This document shows, in pieces, positions 11,329 to 19,518 of a stretch of 64,000 nt of DNA. Source of the DNA: Phycisphaerae bacterium (lineage in GTDB: Bacteria > Planctomycetota > Phycisphaerae > UBA1845 > Fen-1342); contig JAJVHV010000009.1 in assembly GCA_022072445.1 (NCBI GenBank), positions 46,403 to 110,402 of the forward strand, in the 5' to 3' direction. The notes under the pieces were generated by a model. That model made no database searches. It was not told the DNA's origin and saw only the letters and a program-made list of their open reading frames with translations. Positions within the stretch are counted from its first letter, which is position 1. Every line of letters starts with the position of its first letter. The position numbers and the translations under genes are program-made.

Positions 11329-12942
11329 CTACTTTTGCAACCGGATCATCAGCGCCGCATTATTGCCGTTCGACTGTGCCGCGATGTCCACCTTGTAGCT
11401 CGTCACCCCCACCGCGCCGCTGCCCGTCTGCACCGTATCCGGGAATATCTCCTTGGGCAGTTGCACGCTGAACGAATTCTGCGGCGACAGCGTCGTCAGC
11501 GTGCTGCCCGCCACCTCGAAAACGCGGCGGCTGCTGTCGAAGCCGGTCGGAGCGGTTGGCCACGTCGCCGAGCCGTCGATGTCGTTGATCTGCGCGTTGC
11601 CGCTGTCGTAGTAGAACACCTCGAAGAAGTACGTCAGACCGACCAGCAGCCGGCCGGTTTCGTCCACAGGCGGGTTCCACTCCAGCACCAGGTCCTGCGT
11701 GCCGTCGTACGTGATGACGCCCGGACCGGTGTAGTCCGTCAGTGTGCCGGGCGGACCATGCTTGATCAGCTTCGGAATGCTGTGGAACACGAAGTTGATC
11801 ATGCGCGTGTAGACGCCCGTCGACGCGTCGTCGTAGGTCACTTCGGCCGTGAACGTATCGCCCGCGTTCATGATCGCGGTCGGCACGGCCCATTCCTGGA
11901 AGTGGTTCACCCCGACGTCCGGCCGCAGTGCGTAACCCAGCGTGCTCCACAACACGCCCTGCGCCGTCATGTTCGGCAGGTAGGCCGGCGCCGGGTTCGG
12001 CGGAGCGAGAATGCGCGCCGCGCTGATGTTCTTGCTCAACATGTTGGTGCCGCGGATTTCGAACGTGATCACGGTCTGGTCGCGCAGGATCTTCTGAATG
12101 CCCGCGTTATCGCCGGGGAAGAACGCCTCCGCCGTCGCGTCGTCGATCTTGAGGTTCATGAAAAAGTTAAGCTGTATGCCGTCGGCCGCCCCGTCGCCGG
12201 AAGTCGTCGTCGTGTCAAAGTCGTCGATCGTCCCGTCGCCGTCGTCGTCGGCGTCAAACGGGTCGATCAGGCCGTCCTGATCCTTGTCGATCGCCTGATT
12301 CGGGTTGTTGGTCGGCGCGTCGGTCAGCGAGTCGTCGCCCTTGCCGATGTTCGGCACGCCCACCGGCACGCCGTTATCGTCGAGCCGCACGGTAACGTCG
12401 TCGGCGATCACGTCGCTGCCGACGTCCGAATCGGCGCCCGGAGCAAGCACGTCGGCCGACAGATCGTCCGGTATCACCATCTGCCCCAGGTCGACGCTGC
12501 GCGTCATGTCCATGCCGGTGACGCCGGCGGGACCGTCGGCGTCCATCATGACCGGACCCAACGAGCGCCCGTCGGGTCCGAGCACCGTGACGATCATCGT
12601 GCCGTCCTTCTCATCCTCCGGCAGCTCGAGCACAAAGTTGCCTTCGGCGTCTGGCGTGGCGCGATAAATCTCGCCCGTCTCCGCGCTCTGCGCGACGACC
12701 ACGCCGAAATCGCCGGACGCGTTCTCGCCACGCGGCCGGGCCTTGGCGGCGTTAGAGAGCGTCAGTTGGCCCGATATCGTCAGAGCGGTGCTGGTATCGC
12801 CGGTGCCGCCTGTGTTGTTTCCGTCGGTCGTACCGCCGGTGTTATTGCCGTCGGTCGTCCCGCCGGTCTGATCGGACGTGTTCTGCGGGCAGCCGCCGAC
12901 GATGACGGCGGTAAACAATACGAGCATGCCAAATCGACGCAT
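11329..12942 (-). CDS. Large lipoprotein with Thr/Gly/Asn linker and calcium-binding-like Asp repeats
   Basis: The 537-residue product starts MRRFGMLVLFTAVIVGGC, a lipoprotein signal peptide with Cys at residue 18. A low-complexity linker built on TGGTTDGNN follows, then an immunoglobulin- or carboxypeptidase-regulatory-like segment (about 50-140). A stretch DKDQDGLIDPFDADDDGDG resembles thrombospondin type 3 calcium-binding repeats. The C-terminal half is probably beta-rich and has no recognised enzyme motif. The ATG at 12942 is preceded by GGAGA at suitable spacing; an ATG two codons upstream is also possible. Exported to the outer membrane or periplasm; function unknown. Confidence 0.75.
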   Translation of the reverse strand: MRRFGMLVLFTAVIVGGCPQNTSDQTGGTTDGNNTGGTTDGNNTGGTGDTSTALTISGQLTLSNAAKARPRGENASGDFGVVVAQSAETGEIYRATPDAEGNFVLELPEDEKDGTMIVTVLGPDGRSLGPVMMDADGPAGVTGMDMTRSVDLGQMVIPDDLSADVLAPGADSDVGSDVIADDVTVRLDDNGVPVGVPNIGKGDDSLTDAPTNNPNQAIDKDQDGLIDPFDADDDGDGTIDDFDTTTTSGDGAADGIQLNFFMNLKIDDATAEAFFPGDNAGIQKILRDQTVITFEIRGTNMLSKNISAARILAPPNPAPAYLPNMTAQGVLWSTLGYALRPDVGVNHFQEWAVPTAIMNAGDTFTAEVTYDDASTGVYTRMINFVFHSIPKLIKHGPPGTLTDYTGPGVITYDGTQDLVLEWNPPVDETGRLLVGLTYFFEVFYYDSGNAQINDIDGSATWPTAPTGFDSSRRVFEVAGSTLTTLSPQNSFSVQLPKEIFPDTVQTGSGAVGVTSYKVDIAAQSNGNNAALMIRLQK

Positions 12943-13081
12943 TAACATTCTCCGTGGATTCTGGGTTGCGGCGAGAACGCCGAACAGTCCGGCGCGGCCC
13001 GATCCCCCCGTCGTGTATCGGCCCGCGGCGGCGGTGGCTTCAAACATGCCGCGGTCTGGACGCGGGACGGCCAAGTTCCGG

Positions 13082-13087
13082 TATAAT
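13082..13087 (+). promoter_or_regulatory. Possible -10 element upstream of membrane protein gene
   Basis: A perfect TATAAT stands about 70 bases before the ATG at 13159 in otherwise GC-rich sequence. No convincing -35 is present at 16-18 bp, so the assignment rests on the -10 match only. Confidence 0.3.
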
Positions 13088-13158
13088 CGGCCGCGGTGCG
13101 ACGGACCGCGCCGGAGCACCCTGGACGCCGCCAGACCGCGACCGAGCGAGGTGGAACC

Positions 13159-13908
13159 ATGCTCTTCGCCGCCCTGACCCTGTGGTTATTCGTCATCATC
13201 TTCGCCGCCTCGGGCGTGCACGCGCTGTGGAGCGCGCTGCTCAAGCCGCGCGTCGTGAACGCGCTGCTGCTGCCGGGAACGCTCGTCGCGCAGCTCGGAC
13301 ACGTTTTCGGACTGCTGATCACGGGCAACGAGATCAGCAACACGCGGCTGATGAGCGACGATCCGAAAGGCGAGCCGACCGCGGAGACGCCGGAGCCGCA
13401 GAAGCTGCCGATCATCGGTCCGGTCTTGGTCGGGCTGCTGCCGATCGTGTTCTGTGGGGCGTGCCTGTACGCGGCGGCGAACACGTGGGGCGCCGCGATC
13501 GTCCGCGGGTCGGGGGTGGCGGGGCTGCCGCAGGAGTTGCCGCAGAGCCTGTCCAGCTTCTGGGACCTGCTGCGGCGTCTGATATCGATGAGCGAGGAGC
13601 TGCTGGGTGCGATCATTCACAGCGATCTGCCGAACTGGCCGACGGCGCTGTTCTTCTATCTGGCGGTGTGCTTGACGGTGCGGATGGCGCCCTTCGAGGG
13701 CAATAAACGCGGCGCGATCGGCGCGATCGTGCTGGCCGGGCTGATCGTCGCAATCGTCGGGTCGTGGGCGGGCAGCGTCCGGGAATTCGTGCTTCAGAGC
13801 TGGGCGGTGCTGAGCTTCGCGGTGGCGACGCTGGTGTTTCTCCTGCTGGCGTCGCTGCTGGTTTACGGGACGGTGGAGCTCGTTCGCATTCTGGCGCGGA
13901 ACGGCTGA
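13159..13908 (+). CDS. Integral membrane protein, possible degenerate M50-like family
   Basis: The 249-residue protein has about five or six hydrophobic segments (near 1-25, 33-58, 88-112, 165-180, 190-208, 222-245). The second contains LLPGTLVAQLGHVFGLLITG, whose spacing resembles the PG-x-x-V-HE-x-x-H active-site segment of some membrane metalloprotease-like families, but here the first His is Ala44 and the catalytic Glu is Gln45, with only His48 kept. If the resemblance is real, this member is not a zinc protease. The start is the ATG after GAGGTGG; the frame extends upstream but without signal or conservation. No function can be assigned. Confidence 0.7.
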   Translation: MLFAALTLWLFVIIFAASGVHALWSALLKPRVVNALLLPGTLVAQLGHVFGLLITGNEISNTRLMSDDPKGEPTAETPEPQKLPIIGPVLVGLLPIVFCGACLYAAANTWGAAIVRGSGVAGLPQELPQSLSSFWDLLRRLISMSEELLGAIIHSDLPNWPTALFFYLAVCLTVRMAPFEGNKRGAIGAIVLAGLIVAIVGSWAGSVREFVLQSWAVLSFAVATLVFLLLASLLVYGTVELVRILARNG

Positions 13909-13933
13909 GTCCGATTTGCGGTTCGCCGCGCGG

Positions 13934-13963
13934 TTGCCGCCCCATCCGCGACCGGGATAAAAT
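13934..13963 (+). promoter_or_regulatory. Candidate promoter for the 788-residue lipoprotein gene
   Basis: TTGCCG (13934-13939) and TAAAAT (13958-13963) are separated by 18 bp and end about 41 bases before the ATG at 14005. The matches are four and five of six to the sigma70 consensus. Confidence 0.4.
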
Positions 13964-14004
13964 CACTATCCGCCGCAGTTCGTCGGCGGACAGGGAGCGG
14001 GTGG

Positions 14005-16371
14005 ATGTCTGATATTCCGCGGCGCCGCGCGTGGCGCGGCTGGAGTGGTCGATCGGCCGGGGCGGTTGCAGCTTCGTTACTCGCGCTGCTGGGCGGGTGC
14101 CCGCAGAACGTCCAGTCGCTGCTGTCCATCGATCCACTGACCGCGCAGAAGCTGGCGACGTCTTCGGAGCCGAGCGATTTCGCGGGGCTGTTGCCGCCGG
14201 ACGCGCTGCAGGTGTTTTCGGTCGACGTTCCGGCCGGTTCGGAGCTCGCGGTGGCGATTCGCAGCGCGGTGGGAGACGCGCTGCACATTGCGTACGTCGA
14301 GGCGCCCGACGGCGCGCGATTCGACGGTCTGGACGGCCTGATCTCCGACGATACGCACACGTTTGCGGATGTTGAGCAGAGCGCAGACGGGACCGTGCTG
14401 CGGTTCCGCGCTTCGGCGAAAACGGGCGGGACGTGGCGGATCGCGCTGCGCGGCCAGCCGCGCGACGAGATCGAGACGCTGATGCGGCAGTCGCGCCGCC
14501 GCAGCGTCGTCGAGAACGCATTCCTGCTGGGATACCTGCTGAGCAGCCTGAGCGACCCGGAGAGCATCGATCAGCCGGTGACGGATCTGCTGTACCAGGT
14601 GTTTCCGAACTACGGCTCGGCGCGGCGGTCGCTGGATTTTGTGATCCGCGTGGCGGTAACCGAGCCGGGCGAAGAGCAGGAGCTGGAAGTGCCGGCGCTT
14701 CCACCCGCGCCGCCGCAGCCGGGCGACACCAGCGGCGACGCTGGCAATGACAACGCGTCGGATAACGCGAACGACAATGCCGGCGGTGCGTCGAACGAGA
14801 ACGGCAACGACAACGCCGACGACGGGTCGAACGACAATTCAGCCGACAACGGCAATGACAGCACGGACGGCAACGACAACGGCAGCGACGATTCGCCCCC
14901 GCCGAGCTCCGTAGCGCTGACGCGCGTGGTTCGCAGCGGCGACGCGGTTCCGGATCAGCCGGGCGGCACGACGTTCACTTACTTCAGTGCGCCGACGATG
15001 AGTGCCGATGGGCGGGTCGCGTTTTGGGGCGGCTACGCGGGCGGTCACGGGCACGGCGGACTGTACGCCTGGGACGGAGCGGCGCTGCGGCGAGTCGTGG
15101 ATGACGATCCGGCGCGGGCCGGCAGCGTGCCAGGCGGCAACCCGGGCGAGTTTTTCGGCGACTTTGTCATTCCGGTGGGCGGTGATGCGGCAACGGTCTT
15201 GTGGGAGGCGGGAGGCAACCTGCTGTTCGTCGGGCGCAGCCGGGGCGATGGCGCGTTTCGCGGAATCTACCGCTGGCGGGCGAGCGACGGCGGCGTAAGC
15301 CGCGTGCTCGACATGCGGCAGCTCGCGGGACAATACCCCGACGTGCTGTCGGGCGACACCGGGCCGGTCTTCGTGGCCGAATTCTTCACGCCGGGCGTGT
15401 CGGACGCCGGGGTCATCACGGCGATGGCGAAGTACAGCTACGTGACGACGGACCGCGGCTTCGCGCTGGGGACGGCGGTCTTCACCAGCGACGGGACGAC
15501 CATCACGCGCATCGTCGATGAGATCATCGGCGCCCCGGGCAACGTGCCTGACCAGGGGAGCGGAGCGTTCTTCGACGACATCGGCGGTGTGCTGACGACC
15601 AATGCGCAGGGGCACACGCTCTTTCAGGGATCGTACACCGGCGGGCAGGGACGGCGCGGCGTGTATCTGAACATCGGCGCCGCCGCCACGCGCGTCATCG
15701 ACACGGCGACGGGGCGGACGTATCCGGGTTTACCGAGCGACGCCAAGCTCGGACTCGGCAGCACGGCGTTCACGGCGATGTCGATCAGCGATCCGGGGCA
15801 CATCGCGATCGACACGGTGCTGACGACAGGCGGCGTGCCGCACGACACGGTGGTGTACTGGAACGGATCGACGTGGCAGGAGCTGAAGCGTGGCGACGGC
15901 GTCGTGGCCGACGTGCTGCTCACCGGGCTGGATCAGAGCGGCCGGTGCGTGTTGCTGGCCGGTGGAAGGCCGATCCTGGCGGGGCCGACGGGCGATACGA
16001 AAGAGCTGGCGGCAACGTCGCCGGCGGAGCTGGGCGGCCGCGCGCCGACGTGGCTGTCGGGCGGCGCGATCAACAATCACGGCCGCGTGCTTCTGCGATT
16101 CACTACGCCCGGCGCGGATCAGTCGGCGCTGGGCGGGCTGGCGCTGTGGACCGGCGAGAAGCTGCTGATCGCGGCGGACCTGGTTGCGTCGGTGCCGTCG
16201 GCGGGCGGGAGCATTCTGACGCTGGCGCTTCCGGAAACGGATCGGCCGGGTCGCAGCGGGGCACTGAATGATGACGACGAGTTTGCATTCCGCGTGCAGG
16301 AGCCGGGGGCGGATGCGAAGTCCGGCACCGCGGACGACGTGCAGGCGGTGTATGTGGGCAGGGGGGAGTGA
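14005..16371 (+). CDS. Large lipoprotein with Asn/Asp linker and repeated beta-rich domain
   Basis: The 788-residue protein has a long basic N-terminus, a hydrophobic stretch and the lipobox LLGGC followed by PQN, the same local pattern as the lipoprotein at 11329. Residues about 240-300 form a low-complexity linker made of Asn, Asp, Gly and Ser. After it come repeats that begin LTRVVRSGDAVPDQPG and contain runs such as MSADGRVAFWGG and the later INNHGRVLLRF, spaced like blades of a beta-propeller; this pattern recurs in planctomycete surface proteins of unknown role. No catalytic motif is visible. The ATG follows GGGAGCGG. It is probably anchored in the outer membrane and exposed. Confidence 0.75.
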   Translation: MSDIPRRRAWRGWSGRSAGAVAASLLALLGGCPQNVQSLLSIDPLTAQKLATSSEPSDFAGLLPPDALQVFSVDVPAGSELAVAIRSAVGDALHIAYVEAPDGARFDGLDGLISDDTHTFADVEQSADGTVLRFRASAKTGGTWRIALRGQPRDEIETLMRQSRRRSVVENAFLLGYLLSSLSDPESIDQPVTDLLYQVFPNYGSARRSLDFVIRVAVTEPGEEQELEVPALPPAPPQPGDTSGDAGNDNASDNANDNAGGASNENGNDNADDGSNDNSADNGNDSTDGNDNGSDDSPPPSSVALTRVVRSGDAVPDQPGGTTFTYFSAPTMSADGRVAFWGGYAGGHGHGGLYAWDGAALRRVVDDDPARAGSVPGGNPGEFFGDFVIPVGGDAATVLWEAGGNLLFVGRSRGDGAFRGIYRWRASDGGVSRVLDMRQLAGQYPDVLSGDTGPVFVAEFFTPGVSDAGVITAMAKYSYVTTDRGFALGTAVFTSDGTTITRIVDEIIGAPGNVPDQGSGAFFDDIGGVLTTNAQGHTLFQGSYTGGQGRRGVYLNIGAAATRVIDTATGRTYPGLPSDAKLGLGSTAFTAMSISDPGHIAIDTVLTTGGVPHDTVVYWNGSTWQELKRGDGVVADVLLTGLDQSGRCVLLAGGRPILAGPTGDTKELAATSPAELGGRAPTWLSGGAINNHGRVLLRFTTPGADQSALGGLALWTGEKLLIAADLVASVPSAGGSILTLALPETDRPGRSGALNDDDEFAFRVQEPGADAKSGTADDVQAVYVGRGE

Positions 16372-16387
16372 CGGAGGAGAAGGGGCC

Positions 16388-16715
16388 GATGGCCATGCGC
16401 CGGGTTTGGAGGCACACTCAGGTCGAACCCCTCCCTGACGGTCGGGGCTCAGATGGCCATGCGCCGGGATTGGAGGCACACTCAGGTCGAACCCCTCCCT
16501 GACGGTCGGGGCTCGGATGGCGATGCGCCGGGATTGGAGGCACACTCAGGTCGAACCCCTCCCTGACGGTCGGGGCTCGGATGGGGGTGCTTGCGCCGAG
16601 TTCGCAGGCACACTCAGGTCGAACCCCTCCCTGACGGTCGGGGCTCGGATGGGGGTGCGTGCGCCGAGTTCGCAGGCACACTCAGGTCGAACCCCTCCCT
16701 GACGGTCGGGGCTCG
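16388..16715. repeat. Tandem repeat, five copies of 64 or 68 bp
   Basis: Three 64-bp units (16388-16451, 16452-16515, 16516-16579) and two 68-bp units (16580-16647, 16648-16715) follow head to tail, with a broken sixth copy beginning at 16716. Each ends with the same 29-base core that starts TCGAACCCCTCCCTGACGG and ends CGGGGCTC(A/G). The core also occurs alone at 45528-45556. Reading frames run through the block on both strands (for example 16418-16681 on the minus strand), but their peptides are simply the translated repeat, so I treat 16372-16810 as non-coding. Confidence 0.9.
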
Positions 16716-16810
16716 GCTGGGGGTGCCTCGCGCGACCGGCTGCCGGCGCCGCTCGGGACTCGGGCGGGGGGCGCGCGGGGGAAGTCGCGCGCGGCGTAAC
16801 GCTTGCCTGG

Positions 16811-17080
16811 TTACTTGCCCTTGACCGCGTTGGCCATGCGGGCGGCGCGGGACTTGCGGCGGGCGGCGGTGTTGGGGTGCAGCGTGCCCTGCGAAGCCGC
16901 GCGATCGATGACCTTGTACAGCGATGGCAGGGCGTCGGCGATCTTACGGGCGTCCGCGCCAGCGACCACCTCGCCGAATCGTCGCAGGTTGGATTTCAGG
17001 GCCGTCTTGCGGGTCTGATTTCGCGCACGGCGGCGGGCGTTCTGGCGGATTCTCTTCTTGGCTGAAAGCGAGTGAGCCAT
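16811..17080 (-). CDS. rpsT: Small ribosomal subunit protein bS20
   Basis: The 89-residue product MAHSLSAKKRIRQNARRR... is a typical bS20: very basic, helical, binding 16S rRNA in the 30S body. The motif KKRIRQNARRRARNQ and the later PNTAARRKSRAARM segment are characteristic. The start is fixed by the MAHS N-terminus; AGGA lies at suitable distance. It is transcribed alone from the promoter at 17149-17176. Confidence 0.95.
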   Translation of the reverse strand: MAHSLSAKKRIRQNARRRARNQTRKTALKSNLRRFGEVVAGADARKIADALPSLYKVIDRAASQGTLHPNTAARRKSRAARMANAVKGK

Positions 17081-17148
17081 GTCGATTCCTATCAAGGGCG
17101 GCGGATGGCCGCGTCGGCCGAGCCACGTGGCATTCGGTCGAGCCACGT

Positions 17149-17176
17149 AGTATAGCGATTGAGCAAGTGGCTGCAA
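17149..17176 (-). promoter_or_regulatory. Promoter of rpsT
   Basis: On the minus strand TTGCAG (17171-17176) and TATACT (17149-17154) are 16 bp apart, giving a leader of about 60 bases before the rpsT ATG. Two direct copies of CGAGCCACGT (near 17119 and 17139) lie in the early leader. Confidence 0.5.
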
Positions 17177-17268
17177 TGGGCTGGGTCGAAGCCGAAGGCA
17201 GCGCGTCATCAACCGTGGTTCCGGCGCTGCCCACCGCACACCTGTTCCCCCGCGGGCCCGTCCGTTGG

Positions 17269-17297
17269 TTGCGGTCCGGGCGCCGGCACGCTACAAG
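17269..17297 (+). promoter_or_regulatory. Weak candidate promoter for purA
   Basis: TTGCGG (17269-17274) and TACAAG (17292-17297) are 17 bp apart on the plus strand, about 120 bases before the purA ATG. The match is modest (three and four of six). The rest of 17081-17419 shows no gene. Confidence 0.25.
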
Positions 17298-17419
17298 GTC
17301 CGCTTTGATCTTCGCTACCCCGGTTTCGCCGCCGAGTCCGGGTCGGTGCGAAGCCGTGATCCGCACGCGGGTTCGGCACGATCTGCGCGGCGTCGGAATT
17401 ACCACGACCGAGTCCAGGC

Positions 17420-18724
17420 ATGAGCGGTTTTGGATCCTTGGGACACACGTGCGTCGTCGGCCTGCAATGGGGCGACGAGGGGAAGGGCAAGATCGTCGAC
17501 GTCATGCTGGAGGATTTCGACGTCGTGGTGCGTTACGGCGGCGGGGCAAACGCGGGCCACACGGTCGTGATCGGCGGCGAGCGCTTCGCGCTGCATCAGC
17601 TTCCCAGCGGCGTGCTGCGGCCGAACGTCATCAGCGTCGTCACGGGCGGCGTCGTGCTCGATCCGACGGTGGTGCTGGGGGAGATCAGCTCGTTGCGCGG
17701 GCGCGGCGTGGCGGTCGGCGAGAATCTGCGCATCAGCGAGCGCGCGCATGTGGTGCTGCCGTATCACCGGCTGGAGGACCAACTGGCCGAGTCGGCCGCC
17801 GGCAGCGGGGCGCGACTGGGCACAACGTCGCGCGGCATCGGCCCGTGTTACAGCGACAAGATGTCGCGCCGTTATGGCATCCGGGTGTGCGACCTGTACA
17901 GGCCGGAGCGGCTGCGCGAGCGGCTCGGCCAGGTCGTCGCTCACAAGAACGCGTACTTCCGCGCGCTGTTCGACCATCGCCAGCCGCTCGACGCCGAGCA
18001 GATCGCGCGCGAATACCTCGGCTTCGGCGAGCAGCTTCGCCCCTTCGTGTGCGACACGGCGACGCTGCTGAACGGGCTGATCGGCGACGGGCGGCGCGTG
18101 CTGTTCGAGGGAGCGCAGGGAGCGCTGCTGGACGTGGACCACGGCACGTATCCGTACGTGACCAGCTCGAACGCCGGCGCCGGCGGCGCGTGCAGCGGCG
18201 CCGGTGTGCCGCCGACCGTGATTCGCGCCACGATGGGGGTCGTGAAGGCGTATTCGACGCGGGTCGGGGCCGGTCCGTTTCCGACCGAGCTGAAGGACGC
18301 GACGGGCGACGAAATCCGCGAGCGCGGCCGCGAGTACGGCACGACGACGGGTCGCCCGCGGCGTTGCGGCTGGTTCGACGCCGTCGCGGCCCGCTATTCG
18401 GCGATGGTGTGCGGGGCGACGGACCTGGCGGTGATGCACCTTGACACGCTGAGCGAGTTTGACGCCATCTCCGTGTGCGTCGGGTATGCGCAGCGGGGAA
18501 ACGTGTCGAACCGCTTTCCGGCCGACGCGTATGAATTCGACGAGATTCAGCCTGTTTACGAAACGTTGTCCGGCTGGAGCGGCGATCTGGGACGCTGCCG
18601 GCGGTTCGACGAGCTGCCGGAGAACGCGCGGCGCTACGTGCAGCGGCTTTCGGAGCTGCTGGGCGTCCGCCTGTCGGTCATCAGCGTGGGTCCGCAGCGC
18701 GATCAGACCATGCTCCTGACGTAG
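17420..18724 (+). CDS. purA: Adenylosuccinate synthase
   Basis: PurA couples IMP and aspartate using GTP to give adenylosuccinate, the first committed step to AMP. The 434-residue length is normal. The N-terminal GLQWGDEGKGKIVD is the P-loop-like signature with catalytic Asp, NAGHTV follows, and GARLGTTSRGIGPCYSDK is the IMP loop; FEGAQGALLDVDHGTYPYVTSS and the late TTGRPRRCGWFD are also diagnostic. A start at ATG 17420 fits the family N-terminus. It is followed after 11 bases by uppS, so the two are likely cotranscribed. Confidence 0.96.
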   Translation: MSGFGSLGHTCVVGLQWGDEGKGKIVDVMLEDFDVVVRYGGGANAGHTVVIGGERFALHQLPSGVLRPNVISVVTGGVVLDPTVVLGEISSLRGRGVAVGENLRISERAHVVLPYHRLEDQLAESAAGSGARLGTTSRGIGPCYSDKMSRRYGIRVCDLYRPERLRERLGQVVAHKNAYFRALFDHRQPLDAEQIAREYLGFGEQLRPFVCDTATLLNGLIGDGRRVLFEGAQGALLDVDHGTYPYVTSSNAGAGGACSGAGVPPTVIRATMGVVKAYSTRVGAGPFPTELKDATGDEIRERGREYGTTTGRPRRCGWFDAVAARYSAMVCGATDLAVMHLDTLSEFDAISVCVGYAQRGNVSNRFPADAYEFDEIQPVYETLSGWSGDLGRCRRFDELPENARRYVQRLSELLGVRLSVISVGPQRDQTMLLT

Positions 18725-18735
18725 GAAGCCTGCTC

Positions 18736-19509
18736 ATGCCGACGATGGCCTCACTCGACCCGCGCGTCGTACTCGAACTCGAACCGTCGCAGCTTCCGCG
18801 GCACGTCGCCATCATCATGGACGGCAACGGCCGCTGGGCCCAGCAGCGCGGCCTGCCGCGCATCGAAGGGCACCGCCACGGGGCCAAGGCCGTGCGCGAC
18901 GTCGTCACGCACGCGGCGCGGCTGGGCCTCGAGTGTCTGACGCTCTACAGCTTCAGCCTGGAGAACTGGAAGCGGCCGCGGCTCGAAGTCGACGGTCTCA
19001 TGGCGCTCTACGCCCAGTATCTGGCCGACGAACGCCGCGAAATCATGGACAACAACATCCGGCTGGTGCAGCTCGGCCGTCGGCAGGGTCTGCCTGACTC
19101 GGTCTTGCGCGAGCTCGACCTGACCATCGGTGCCAGCGCGGCCAACACCGGCCTGACGCTGTGCCTGGCGCTGAACTATGGAGCACGGGCGGAGATCACC
19201 GACGCGGTCCAGGCCATCGCCCGCCGCGTGCGGGCTGGCGAGCTGGCGCCCGAGCAGATCGACGAGGCCCTGTTCTCCAACACACTCGGAACGGCGGGAT
19301 TACCCGATCCCGACCTGCTGATCCGGACGGCGGATGAGATGCGGCTGAGCAATTTCCTGCTGTGGCAGATCAGCTACGCCGAGATTTTCGTCACCTCGAC
19401 GCTCTGGCCTGATTTTCGGGCCGAGCATCTGAATCAGGCCATTCGCGTCTTCGCGAAGCGCGAGCGCCGTTTTGGCGACGTGACGCCCGCCGCCCCGTCG
19501 TCATCCTGA
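18736..19509 (+). CDS. uppS: Isoprenyl (undecaprenyl) diphosphate synthase
   Basis: This cis-prenyltransferase adds isopentenyl diphosphate to farnesyl diphosphate to make the C55 lipid carrier for peptidoglycan and polysaccharides. The 257-residue protein carries HVAIIMDGNGRWAQQRG with the catalytic Asp, GHRHGAKAV, LYSFSLENWKRP, and the C-terminal DLLIRTADEMRLSNFLLWQ and STLWPDF motifs; the family usually has RTSGE at the fourth position, here RTADE. ATG 18736 is used, with a second ATG three codons on. It lies between purA and cdsA in a likely operon. Confidence 0.95.
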   Translation: MPTMASLDPRVVLELEPSQLPRHVAIIMDGNGRWAQQRGLPRIEGHRHGAKAVRDVVTHAARLGLECLTLYSFSLENWKRPRLEVDGLMALYAQYLADERREIMDNNIRLVQLGRRQGLPDSVLRELDLTIGASAANTGLTLCLALNYGARAEITDAVQAIARRVRAGELAPEQIDEALFSNTLGTAGLPDPDLLIRTADEMRLSNFLLWQISYAEIFVTSTLWPDFRAEHLNQAIRVFAKRERRFGDVTPAAPSSS

Positions 19510-19518
19510 ACCACCGAC

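Noticed and set aside
16418..16681. Frame encoding repeated PLPDGRGS / TVREGF peptides
   Set aside because: It is the translated dispersed repeat; all frames through the array stay open because the unit lacks stops.
16388..16715. CRISPR-like array
   Set aside because: The units are direct tandem copies with almost no unique spacer, of 64-68 bp, and no cas gene is near.
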